From the NCBI GenBank assembly GCA_018398585.1, contig JAGTTD010000022.1, forward strand, positions 1,205,501 through 1,269,500: a DNA stretch of 64,000 nt, read 5' to 3'. Every line of letters starts with the position of its first letter. Within the stretch, counting starts at the first letter, position 1. The stretch comes from Simmondsia chinensis (taxonomy: Eukaryota > Streptophyta > Magnoliopsida > Caryophyllales > Simmondsiaceae). Both the position numbers and the translations under genes were made by a program. Below the pieces are notes generated by a model. It was given only the letters and a program-made list of their open reading frames with translations. It was not told the DNA's origin and did no database searches. This document shows positions 30,838 through 41,094 of this stretch, in pieces.

Positions 30838-30955
30838 CACTCTACCTATAGTCAATTGGCTTTATGATGAAACTCTACTAGGGCTTATATGTGGATTTCA
30901 TATGGGTCAACTCCGTGGGTCAGGCTTAAAGACCCGATGAAATTTAACATTAAGA
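30838..30955 (+). mobile_element. TRIM LTR remnant (plus)
   Basis: ctctacctatagtcaattgg, ctttatgatgaaactctact, agggcttatatgtggatttc, ggtcaactccgtgggtcagg, gatgaaatttaaca. About the last 115 bp of the LTR. Confidence 0.6.
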
Positions 30956-31042
30956 GACCTAATGATTGATTTTATATTCTAATAGGTAGAATATTTTTAT
31001 TATGTATATTTTAATATCAGAATACATAGATTTTAGGGCCTC

Positions 31043-31711
31043 TGTTAGCAATAATTAAGATTACCCACAGGAAATACCGAACCAAAAATTGAAATAACAA
31101 TATAAACAAAAGGGTATGGAGAGAATGCCAAAATTTACGTGATTCAGTCAAAGCCTACATCCAGGGGGGGGGGGGGGGGGGGAGGGGCGCAATAATTTCA
31201 CTATTCCTCACACAAACCCTAATGGTAACATACATTTATCCGCGTATTTATAGAGCCACCACACTAAAATCCTAGTGTGTCATGTGCCTCCATAGGATTG
31301 GCCCAATCATATACTCATAAATAAGACCCAACACAATTAGGCTCTATACAACACAAACAACAACAACAACAGACCTAGTGCCTCAAGAGCTCCCGCATAA
31401 GCGAGGTCTGAAAGGGGTGGATGTACGCAGCCTTGCCCCATTAGAGCGTAACCCTGCCGAGAGGCTATTTGCGAGGACCTGCAACCTTATAGGGTTAGCA
31501 ATACGAGAACTTCCCAGGAGGTCACCTATCTTGGTACTACTCTCGCCCAAGCACGCTTAATTTTGGAGTTCTAATAGAATCCGGTGCCTTAGTACCTAGG
31601 AAATGAATATTTCACACAACACAAACGTAAATGATAAATACTCAGATTCAAATTAACTTATCACTAGTTGGATTCAAACCAATTTGACAATAAATATATT
31701 AGGTCCTAACA
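31043..31711 (-). mobile_element. probable copia-type solo LTR split by a SINE
   Basis: Starts tgttagcaataattaagatt and ends aggtcctaaca (TG...CA). Contains aatttacgtgattcagtcaa and agcctacatccag, blocks I associate with plant copia LTRs, and a poly-G run 31164-31182. The SINE 31359-31615 is nested in it. No 5-bp duplication, so the boundaries are provisional. Confidence 0.5.
31359..31615 (-). mobile_element. 5S-headed SINE, full length
   Basis: Perfect 11-bp target duplication acaacacaaac (31348-31358, 31616-31626). On the minus strand: ttcctaggtactaaggcacc, ggattctattagaactccaa, A box aattaagcgtgcttgggc, gagagtagtaccaagatagg, C box gtgacctcctgggaagttct, tgctaaccctataaggttgc, then the tail domain and (ttg)4. 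At 257 bp this is the best full-length reference copy with TTG tail. Confidence 0.88.
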
Positions 31712-31849
31712 TTGTCGGTTGCATTGCTTCTAAAGCTAAGTATCATCAAAATATAAAATTAAAAAAAAAAAAAAAACAAAAATTTGAGGGACTAGACAAT
31801 AAATATGAATGGGGAAGAAGATGGGTCCCTGTGAAAATTTATGATTTTT

Positions 31850-32045
31850 AAGATACCATTATTCACTTTGGTCACCTAGATCATGTAATAGGGTGGCCCA
31901 TTTCGTTGCTCATTGTCACTTGAGTCGTCGTTGTTCTCATCACTGGTGGGCAGCCCCCCCTCCACCTTTGATTTCCCTTGTAAACTTTGATCGGTTATTA
32001 ATATAGTTTTCTAGCCCTCGGGCTTTAATATTCAAAATTTATTTA
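31850..32045 (+). pseudogene. LINE RNase H-like C-terminus, broken
   Basis: Codons around 31880-31965 give RVAHFVAHCHLSRRCSHHWW and PPPPL, a diverged copy of the same R-V-A-H-x-x-A motif as 29778; the upstream part contains stops. The LINE 3' tail ctagccctcgggctttaata follows. Confidence 0.5.
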
Positions 32046-32655
32046 CTCTTTTAAAGATTTAGAGGGTCCCACTTTTTAAACTCTGAAAATTCAAAAAAAG
32101 GACCATTTTTGTAAATATTTCTAAGTGGGAGGACCATTCTCATAAATTAAAATAATAAATTAAAATTTTAAAATTGGTGAAGCAAACATTTGTATATTAA
32201 AAGCATATATTTGGGTTAAAAAAAGGGCATAAGCATACTTTTATTGAGAGAATATGCCAAGTCATCATCACTTGCAATAACTTTGATTCCACACTGTATC
32301 AGGTAAGGGAATATATCTCTTTCTTTTATGCACATCACACAAATTATCATTTAAGTGTTTTGAGGTTCGAGATTTTTTAAATAAAGACACTGATATATTG
32401 TGGAATCATGTTTCACTTTAACATTCTCCAATTAAAATTTATCAAATTTTAGTGAAATGGTAGATGATAGAAAAAATTTAATAGTTTACGATTTAAGGTA
32501 TCCTATTTTATTTACTCAAACATCGTGATATTTAAGTTATAAAGTAACATTAGGATAGATAAGTGATAATTTTCCTATACATACTTATTTTGTGTGTAAT
32601 TTTTAATTTTGAAAATCGAGAAAGTAGACTTTAGAATAAGTTTTTTATGATTTTT
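32046..32655. other. unassigned AT-rich sequence
   Basis: Nothing supported. Confidence 0.4.
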
Positions 32656-32672
32656 GGTTTTTTGTTTTCAGT

Positions 32673-32793
32673 TCTCAGGTTCAGGGTCCTCGAAAACAGC
32701 CCCTGAATAGGGAAGGCTGCGTACATCTACCCCCAAACTCTGCTTTTGGGGGAGCCTTTTGCAGGTATTGGGTTTGTTGTTGTTGTTATTGTT
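32673..32793 (+). mobile_element. Angio-tail SINE, truncated, with TSD
   Basis: Target duplication ggttttttgttttcagt / ggttttttattttcagt (32656-32672, 32794-32810; one change). The 121-bp insert holds only the tail domain: gggtcctcgaaaacagcccc, agggaaggctgcgtacatct, gtattgggtttg, (ttg)n. Confidence 0.82.
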
Positions 32794-33039
32794 GGTTTTT
32801 TATTTTCAGTATGTTCTAACTTTTTAAAAATAGAAAATTATTAAAAATAGAAAATTAAAAATAAGAAAAAAAAATTTCTTGTTTTTAGTTTCTACAAAAC
32901 TAAAATTTATAAATAAAAAGCAGCAGCAACCAAGCCCGTAGTATATATGTGTGTCAGATTTTGGTCCTTTAGTGTTTATAAAATTGGACACTCTGTAAAA
33001 TTTTAGAGTTATTGTTGTATTGGTAAAATTATCGAGTTT

Positions 33040-33200
33040 CTAAACTGGAGATCTTGTGCATAAATCTTAAATTATGATAATATTAAAAGGGAGGTTACTG
33101 AGATTCAAATTCATAATTTTTTATTCAAAAAGGATCAAATACCATATCAAGAAATCAATTGTTCTAAAAACTTAAGTTAATATATAAAGGTCCAATATTG
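33040..33200 (-). mobile_element. SMART-like mini LTR remnant
   Basis: cataaatcttaaattatgat, aatattaaaagggaggttac, tgagattcaaattcataatt, then ataccatatcaagaaatcaa, ttgttctaaaaacttaagtt. Internal region plus one LTR, diverged. Confidence 0.45.
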
Positions 33201-34245
33201 ATTTTATTAAAAAAAAAAAAAAGAAATAGTATATGGCATTTATTTTTACTTTATTTAGTTCGGTTTAATATGTAATTTTCTTGGTTTTCTCGAAACTAGA
33301 ATCCAAACATATTCGGAAATCAAAACTAGTTGAAGTTTGTATTTTGGTTCTTCGTTATAAACTTTAAACACGAAATAAAAAAATTTAAAAAAAAAGTTTT
33401 CAAATTAGATTATCAAATTGGTAGTTCTAACTCTATTAGTATTCCAAGCATATTTCTCTGTACATAAGTACTCATATAACAGTAAACTCTTATCTGAATC
33501 TGTTTAATAACTACTATTACACTTTCAATCAACCACAAGTCGCTAGGCAAAAAAAACTTTGCACATCCTATTCTTTATTTACATCGAACATCCTAACTAT
33601 TATCGATGATATTCATCTTGTCAATCGTGATTGTAGTCAGGTCTCGTTCAACCACTGTATACAGGAAGCAAATTGAGCTGCCAATTGGTCAGCTAGTTTG
33701 GGCTATATGGGTTGAGTTCTTTCACGGTAGCTGCACACATAAAACCGAGCCCTCTCTATTCTAATTAGTGTCGATGCTCTAGAGTTCCTTGTCCGTTGTG
33801 AACAGTCCTAAAGCTAGTCGTCTGTATATAAAAAATAAATTCTTTATATTTCCAGAATATTTTTTTCCTTTTTTTGGATGATTTTATTTTATTTTCCACT
33901 CAATTATGTCCCAACCGCCGGCCGGTAATCATTTTGATTCCATCCTCTGCCTTTGTATTAGATTTTCATATATTATATAATAAATATGCATGATTCTATA
34001 ATCTAAGATGCAAGTCTATTTTTATATAATCTGGTTCCCAAAAAAAAAAAAAAAAAGTCTATTTTTATATAATAAGATGCCAATTAAAAGATTCTTAATT
34101 GGAAAGATTTAATATCGAAATTATTTTATTCATTTCAATATCATATATAATATATGCTCTTAATTTCAATTTTTATATCGAAGATGCATCTTTTTGTTTT
34201 CTTTACCTTGTGTAATCAATAATCGGAGTTCATTATTCAATGTTA
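33201..34245. other. unassigned AT-rich sequence
   Basis: No gene. A duplicated piece agtctatttttatataat (about 34012 and 34057) flanks an A-run, perhaps a very short poly(A) insertion (tctggttcccaaaaaaa...). Confidence 0.35.
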
Positions 34246-34249
34246 GACC

Positions 34250-34465
34250 GGTCAAAAAACCCATTATTTCAAACAAATAATATCTTATGTGGACAGTGTA
34301 AATGTTCGTTTCATATCTTGCGCTAAAGTTATATTAACATTAAAAGTAGAGGTTTTTGATATTTTAACTCGTAACCTCTAAGTCAACAAGACTTTGATAT
34401 AACGTTAAGAAATCAACAATCTTAAGAACTTAAGTTATTAATTAGGTGAAGACTCGGGTTGGTTT
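34250..34465 (-). mobile_element. SMART-like mini LTR remnant
   Basis: LTR-like start ggtcaaaaaacccattatttc, then aaagttatattaacattaaa, agtagaggtttttgatattt, cgtaacctctaagtcaacaa, gactttgatataacgttaag and LTR-like aatcaacaatcttaagaact. Strongly diverged. Confidence 0.45.
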
Positions 34466-35220
34466 TATGTTCTTGTTGATAAAAGTATTAGTAGATTGAT
34501 ATTTGATTTTTATTAAGTTTCATGAGTAGGAGTAGGCAAGAAGTGGCGGGTGAGTAGGAACAAGCAATGTTGTTGTTTGTTCCAGCTATCGTTGGCAAGT
34601 TACTCGTCCACCTACACTGTCGCAAATTACTTGACAGCTTTCTCCCTCATGGTCAACCCATCTAATTGCTCTTAATTAGAGACTAAACGATGATGTTAAC
34701 ACAATACTCCCCACTCATGTCAAAACCTCTAACCTTGCTCGCCAATTGGGTCTAAGTATCACTCATCCATATAGGTCGATGTACCAAACTTGTCCAGTCC
34801 TCCGAGTTTTGAATACACAAGCCTCCGGGAAGGACCCTAAGTGTTACTCGCCTACTGTTCATGCTGAGTACCATACATATGTGTCAAGTAAAGCGTAATG
34901 CTAAGTATCTCTAGAGATACTCCGTCCACATTTCCTTTTCTCATAAATATTAAGCTAAAACTCAAATTAAAGAAGGAGCAACCCTTAGCACCTTACATCA
35001 CATACACCAAAGAGCACTCAGATCTTGGTCCCGTTTCCTCTTCCTACATAAAATAGTGGTGAAATTTCTTCATTGTTTGCTCAATTTCCCTTCTTATCAG
35101 TATAGTTCCTACATTCTAATCTCGGCTCTCCTTACCAAAGAACTCTACAAGAAAACAACTCTTGATTAACAAGACACAAGCAGCATGTTTGTTTCCTCCT
35201 AGTGTTTATATTATAAGCGA
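34466..35220. other. unassigned sequence
   Basis: No supported gene. Several gtactcg/ctactcg/ctcgcc words at 34540-34870 are unexplained. Confidence 0.35.
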
Positions 35221-35464
35221 TTAGGGTTCATTTACCAGGTACTAATGCACCAGATCTTATTAGAACTCCAAAATTAAGCGTGCTTGGGCGGGAGTAGTAC
35301 TAGGATGGGTGGCCTCATAGGAAGTCCTCATGTTGTCAACCCTATATTGTTGGGGTTCTCGAAAACAGCCTCTTGGCAGGGTTACAACCTGGAGGGGTAA
35401 GGTTGCGTACATCCACCCCCTTCCCCTGACCCCGCTTTCGCGGGAGCCTTTGAGACATTGGGTC

Positions 35465-36081
35465 TGTAATGAAACTTAACAAATCTTATATGCTCTGATA
35501 CCAATTTGTTAGGAAAATCTTAATGCGGAAGCAAAAACCTTGGAAACTTGATTCGATTCAAATAATATGACTCACGCAAAACGAGAAGTAAACAAATATG
35601 GAGAAAGAAAGAACAAAACAAGAACACACAATATTTACATGGAAACCCCTCTACAATCGAGAGGAGAGAAAACCACGGGCGGAGATGGAGATTCTTTATT
35701 AACTGAACGGAAGAATTACAACAACACTTCCCAAACGAGATATATGGAAGAATTACAATCACTCCCTCTGAACTCTCGTAGCACTCGAATATCTTGGAGG
35801 AATTACGAAATCACCTCTTTTTCTTAATGGCGGCTCACACGCTCTTTGATTGGATACGTATGGGAGAAACCTCTCTCCGAATAACGAAACCCTAAACCCT
35901 TATTTATAGAAAATAATTAGGGCAGGCGGAAAACGACTCCCGATCGATCAACCCTTTACTGCCAAAATTCCGAATCCTTTCCTTAAATCACCCGATCGAT
36001 CGGCATTCCCTCCCGATCGATCGATGACCACACGGTAGCCCCATATAAAATAAAACAAGTAATTTGAGACATAACCTAACA
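35465..36081 (-). repeat. 3' LTR of the copia-type element (617 bp)
   Basis: Same sequence and ends as the 5' LTR, ending ...GTTTCATTACA against the gggtc duplication. Because both copies and the target duplication include the roughly 43 bp beyond the inner TAACA, that stretch is part of the LTR and not flanking DNA. Confidence 0.8.
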
Positions 36082-36097
36082 AATCTCCACCTTGGCT
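36082..36097 (-). other. polypurine tract
   Basis: Minus-strand caaggtggagatt directly before the 3' LTR; the form is typical of plant copia elements. Confidence 0.7.
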
Positions 36098-36156
36098 CAA
36101 ATTACATACTTAAAAGAATTTCCTCCACCTTCTCCACAAAACCCCCACACACGGGG

Positions 36157-37833
36157 TTAACACAATGAAGTACGAAACCTAACCGTGCGAAGCTTGAACT
36201 TCCTGTTAGGTAGAAACTGAGTGAACATATCTAAGAGGTTATCAGCAATGACAATCTTCTTCTCTGAATTGGCTCTTGACACATCAACTAAAACAGCCAC
36301 CCGCTGCTGAACTGTGTTACTGAACTGAACTCCCCCTGGCTTACTCACCTGACCTAAATCACAACCAACTGATGACATCTTTTGTGGAGAAACTAATGAA
36401 GACTCACCAAACGTGACACGTCTCGTCAAGAATTGTTTGAAGAGAAAACCTTTCTGTTTCACATAAAGCCCTTGTTCACATACCAGCAGTCCTCTGGACT
36501 GACCACACAAAGAGCCCCTCACACTGTGCTCAGACAGACCCTTATCACCTGAACGATCCAATCTCAAACGTCCTAAATTTGTGATCTCTGGTTCTGTCAA
36601 TAATAAGGATGATGAAGATACTGTAACAGATCTAACAAATGTGGAACCGACAAGTTCATACAACGTACCTAACCTTCTGCCCATCATAACTGTCAATGCA
36701 CCCTTAACGACCTTCAAAACTCCACCTTCAGCTGTGTACCTATACCCTTTAGATTCAAGAGTACCCAAAGAGATGAGATTTTTCTTCAAATCAGGAAGAT
36801 GACAAACATCGCCCAAAACCCTGATAGTGCCATCGAACATCCTAAAATGAATTGTTCCTATACCCAGAACTTTGCATGGATTATCATTACCCATCAAAGC
36901 AACTCCACCTCGAACAGACTCGTATGTGGAAAACCAATCCCGGTTGGGACAGACATGATAGGAGCAACCCGAATCCAAAAACCAATTATCTTTCAAGTTG
37001 AACTGAGGTTCAGATACGGACAAAAGAAAATCTTCATTCTCACCATTCACAACACTAGCTGCTATGGATCTCTGGTCAGACCTGTTATCTGCTTCTAATT
37101 TTCTCTTAAGCTTATAACAATCTTTCTTAATATGCCCTTTCCTACGACAGTAGTTACAGGTTAGGTCTTGATACCAAGACTTAGGCTTATTTCCACTGTG
37201 ATCATACTCGGTTCTCCCCCTCACAAATAAACCACTACCTAAGTTATACAGAGAGTCAGATAATTCCCTATCTACTCGTTCTTTATTCAGTAGGTTTCTC
37301 TTAACTTTATCAACAGATATGGTTTGTCTACCCCCATAAATCATGCTTTCGACAAAACCCTTATATGAAGCAGAGAGAGAACATATCAACAACATTGCCT
37401 AATCTTCATCCTTAGGAACATCATCCAATTCTTTTAAATCTTGAATAATTGAATTAAATTCACTGACGTGGTTGTTAAGTAACGTACCTTCTGACATACG
37501 AAACGTGAACAACTGGCGCTTAACTGCGAGTTTGTTGGAGACAGACTTGAAACAGAACATATCCTGCAATTTCTCCCACAACTCCTTAGCGGTCTTCACT
37601 TCCAGAACTTCTGTCAAAACGTCATCGGTAAGACACATCTGAATTGCTGTGAGCGCCTTCTCATCCAACTCCTCTCATTGTGCTTCTGTAAGATTCTCTG
37701 AATTCTTCTTTTTTCCATCTAAAGCTTTCTTCAAGCCATTCTGAGTCAAGAGCCCCTTAACGCGAATCTGCCATAAGCTGAAGCTCCCTTGACCACCAAA
37801 CTTCTCAATTTCGGATCTAATTGCGAACGTCAT
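36157..37833 (-). pseudogene. copia gag-protease frame with two nonsense codons and a pol deletion
   Basis: A single frame of about 559 codons runs from the ATG at 37833 to the stop at 36157, broken only by TGA at 37677-37675 and TAA at 37401-37399. Order: N-terminal gag (EIEKFGGQGSFSLWQIRVKG), UBN2-type gag core (LKELDDVPKDED before the TAA), CCHC knuckle CNYCRRKGHIKKDC at about 36970-37160, aspartic protease motif WFLDSGCSYHVC, pre-integrase segment LGTLYEL. After that the family's integrase and reverse transcriptase are gone, and the frame passes into a short piece like the end of RNase H (DNLLDMFTQFLPNRKFK). The nonsense positions are where the family normally has Trp and Gln, so both fit single transitions. 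Confidence 0.82.
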
Positions 37834-37855
37834 ATTATCAAATCGAAATAAACAG

Positions 37856-37871
37856 GGCTGTGATACCAATT
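37856..37871 (-). other. primer-binding site of the copia-type element
   Basis: Minus-strand attggtatcacagccc immediately after the 5' LTR: the initiator tRNA-Met PBS (tggtatcagagc) with one change. A perfect tggtatcagagc lies 40 bp away inside the LTR. Confidence 0.65.
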
Positions 37872-38489
37872 TGTATTGAAACTTAACAAATCTGATATGC
37901 TCTGATACCAATTTGTTAGGAAAATCTTAATGCGAAAGCGAAAACCCTGGCAACTTGATTCGATTCAAATAATATGACTCACGCAAAACGAGAAGTAAAC
38001 AAATATGGAGAAAGAAAGAACAAAACAAGAACACACAATATTTACGTGGAAACCCCTCTACAATCGAGAGGAGAGAAAACCACGGGCGGAGATGGAGATT
38101 CTTTATTAACTGAACGGAAGAATTACAACGACACTTCCCAAACGAGATATATGAAAGAATTACAATCACTCCCTCTGAACTCTCGTAGCACTCGAATATC
38201 TTGGAGGAATTACGAAATCGCTTCTTTTTCTTAATGGCGGCTCACACGCTCTTTGATTGGATACGTATGGGAGACACCTCTCTCCGAATAACGAAACCCT
38301 AAACCCTTATTTATAGAAAATAATTAGGGCTGGCGGAAAACGACTCCCGATCGATCGGCCCCTTTACTGCCAAAATTCCGAATCCTTTCCTTAAATCAGC
38401 CGATCGATCGGCATTTCCTCCCGATCGATCGGTGACCACACGGCAGCCCCATATAAAATAAAACAAGTAATTTAAGACATAACCTAACA
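37872..38489 (-). repeat. 5' LTR of the copia-type element (618 bp)
   Basis: Minus-strand TGTTAGG...TTTCAATACA. It has a TATA-like ttataaataaggg on the minus strand (about 38303-38320) and three gatcgatc palindromes (about 38347, 38401, 38422). Near its end it contains cctaacaaattggtatcaga, an apparent older LTR end plus PBS. Confidence 0.8.
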
Positions 38490-38515
38490 GGGTCTGTTAC
38501 TGTTGTTGTTTATAG

Positions 38516-39755
38516 AAAGAAATGAAAGTATTGTAGACACCTTTTTTTACATCGGTAATACCTGGGAGATGGGGATGTCGAGTTGGAACCCCCATTCCAA
38601 AGTTAGCCAACCGGCACCCGAATCACTGAGACAAGCTGGCGTTCAGCATAAAGACACGAGACATAAGAAGGGAACACGTCATCAAAAATTGACCATGAGC
38701 TAGCATATAACAAAAGAAAGCAAGACAAGAGTTGATTTGAATGAAGACTATATGGTCCAAAAATAGGAGAGCATGTAAGTTATCAAAAAAGGGCAAAAAA
38801 GAGTAGAGAAAAATAGGGTAGTTGAGGGTTGTTTAGTCATCAAATGCAAAGATGGAGACATGGGTGTGGTGTAACATGCATACTGATGTGTTTTTGTTAT
38901 TGTATGCCTATCTTTGGTAACTTAAACTGTGTGTCCAGCTGGGTTTTGAAACTATACACTTGTGTTGCATTCCATTTAATGTTTTTTTTTATAATCGGTA
39001 TAATCCCGGAAGACTTTGCAGAGTGTATTGGGGAAAAAACGAAGAAAACGAGGTCAAAATGGGTCGAACACCACAAGTTAAGTAGTTCTTAATGAGACTG
39101 CAAAATGACTCATAAAACATGAGAACCAAAACAGAATGAAGAATACCTAGATCCAAGCCAGTTTGGTTAACTACGATCTGATAGGAACCATATATCCATT
39201 TGTAACAAGAGCTGTATCGGACCATCTTGTGGAGTTGGGTATCCTTCTGCCTATCTTTGAGAGTGGTGCGTGTTCTTTTACTTGGCTCCATAATTTTGTT
39301 TTGCTCTATTTGCTTCTTTATTGTATTTTGGTCACTTTTGCATTTTTTTTTTTAACTCTTCAAATATATGCTCGATGCATCTATTAGAGGTTCCATCCTG
39401 CTCTTACTTTTTTTTGAAAAAAAGAAAAAGAAAAAGGGTGAAACATAAACATCCCTTTTCATGTCTCCCCATAAGTATGAAAAGAAACCGGTCAAACTCT
39501 CTGGTCAACAAAAAAAAGGAGGTTGACGAGGAGGGGTGACAGTGCTATAGAGGATGCGAAGCTCATTGGTGCAAGGCGCACGTGAGAGTACGGGAAAAAT
39601 TGGTTTGTCTTACAGCCGTGATGAGTCAGATAAGGTTGAGATGTTCGCAAGGTTATAGAATAGAATTTTAAGTGGTCAGACCTCTGTCGATCTCCACTCC
39701 AGTTTTGATACAGTAGGTCATTCCCCTTACCTATAGCCCATCTCAACTTGTGGTG
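38516..39755. other. unassigned sequence
   Basis: Several open frames of 60-100 codons overlap on both strands without family resemblance. Nothing supported. Confidence 0.35.
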
Positions 39756-39955
39756 TTGTATACCTGTAGTGCCTATTGAATTTTTTTTCCTACCTGTGGA
39801 TTTTTGTGTTTTGTTTTTGTCATGTTTTCCTTTTTTTCTTGGCTTCTTTGTATTTGCTCCTTGATCCCATTTTTATACGAGTTGATTGTGGCTTTATTTG
39901 TACGAGTTGTGATTTTGTAATGCAACCGAATCACTAATTATCAAAAAAAAAAAAT
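39756..39955 (+). mobile_element. 5'-truncated L1 LINE 3' end
   Basis: T/G-rich stretch with ttttatacgagttgattgtg, ggctttatttgtacgag, aaccgaatcactaattatc and 12 A. Matches 13240-13455. Confidence 0.6.
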
Positions 39956-40685
39956 GTCTCTTTATTTCTAGGTAGCTATGATAAGACACTTGTATCTAAC
40001 ACTCATGAAGGTTTGATATGGAGTTGAAATGTAATCATTGGGTGTAAATAATTATGACTAGTTGGATGAGAGCCCAGAGGATCGAGTTAGCTCAAGTCGC
40101 GAGACATTTGGAACCCGGTGTCTTGTGCTAGGTTTCAAGTTGTTTAAAACATGTCATTATATGCAAATGATTTATAGTGAATACACTTTCTTAGTAAATT
40201 TATTGAAAATACACAGTGAGTCAGTACGTCCTTGACTGTTCTGGCAACTACCTCCAGATCCAGGACACTACATCTACATTCACACCTTTACTTTGCTAGT
40301 TCAGTCGCGAATCATTTTGACATATTCCGATCAGACTACTCGATGGACAAGTCGAATGAAACCGATTTGAGACGAAAGCACAACATATTTTACCAAAAAG
40401 ATGAAGCAAAATGATGAGGGGTGCAGTGAAAATTACATGAAATTATTCTATCAATTTGGAAGCATTCATATAGTATGAGTAGGATTCAGGAGTAAAAATA
40501 TACGAAATGAAATGCATGATTGCATGAGCTGTAAAATTGATACAATTCACTGTCAAAAATATAAAAGAAATCAAGAGATTTCTGTCAAAACATGCAAGAT
40601 TTGCAATCATGAACACCATACCATTTTCACTACATACCAAAATTTCAATCAAATGCTACGCAGCCCATTTGCTGCTTCTTTATAA
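39956..40685. other. unassigned sequence
   Basis: No gene or recognised repeat. Confidence 0.35.
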
Positions 40686-40694
40686 TTTACCCTT

Positions 40695-41090
40695 ATTTAC
40701 GTCATTAGTCCTTGTATTTTACTTACTGTGTTAATTTAGTTCTTGTACTTTTTGGTTGAGCCGTTGTTGCAATTTTTATCTGGATTTTGTGTTTATTAGT
40801 CTAGATTTTGTTTTCTCTTTGGGCTCTTATCTTTTCTTTGTTGAGAGTTTGCTTTTAATATTAATCCTATATGTATGAATCTTGACATTATCTATCAAAA
40901 AAAGTTCTTGTATTTTAATTGTCTTAATTTAGTCATTGTGCAATTGAAATTATATCAATACAGTCTAAAGTTGAAATTAGTATTAATTTGTGGTAGAAAT
41001 TTTAACGTTAATTAACACTTACATATATTTTCCACATGACGTTAATTAACACTTATATATATTTTCCACATGACATGGATCTTTAGAAAA
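40695..41090. mobile_element. ttagtccttgtattt MITE arm, interrupted
   Basis: Arm cattagtccttgtattttac, ttaatttagttcttgtac continues after the LINE as ttcttgtattttaattgtct, aatttagtcattgtgcaatt. Also a 37-bp direct repeat gacgttaattaacacttata...ttttccacat (about 41002 and 41038). Confidence 0.5.
40752..40902 (+). mobile_element. LINE 3' end, 151 bp, with TSD
   Basis: Target duplication agttcttgtacttt / agttcttgtatttt (40738-40751, 40903-40916; one change). The insert is T/G-rich, closes gacattatctatc + A and has no coding part. Confidence 0.72.
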
Positions 41091-41094
41091 AGGT

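Larger units (their letters stand above)
35465..38489 (-). mobile_element. deleted Ty1/copia-type element, LTRs and TSD intact
   Basis: 3,025 bp, flanked by the 5-bp duplication gggtc (35460-35464, 38490-38494). On the minus strand: 5' LTR 38489-37872, PBS, one gag-protease frame with two nonsense codons, remnant of the end of pol, PPT, 3' LTR 36081-35465. Integrase core and reverse transcriptase are missing, so it is non-autonomous. The two LTRs differ at only a few sites, so insertion was relatively recent. Confidence 0.88.
35222..38515 (+). mobile_element. 5S-headed SINE split by a copia element
   Basis: Left part 35222-35464: ttagggttcatttaccaggt, actaatgcaccagatcttat, A box aaattaagcgtgcttgggcg, C box gatgggtggcctcataggaa, then aaaacagcctcttggcaggg, ggggtaaggttgcgtacatc, gagacattgggtc. 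The tail resumes right of the copia element as tgttactgttgttgttt (38495-38511). The copia insertion duplicated gggtc. Confidence 0.82.

Noticed and set aside
31359..31615. Cassandra-type TRIM, which carries 5S rRNA in its LTR
   Set aside because: No TG...CA ends, PBS or second LTR is associated with the 5S segment. The duplications are 11-17 bp rather than 5 bp, and 5' truncation is common, all of which point to a SINE.
35567..35827. 86-codon frames duplicated at 35567 and 37974
   Set aside because: Both lie within the two LTRs of the copia-type element.
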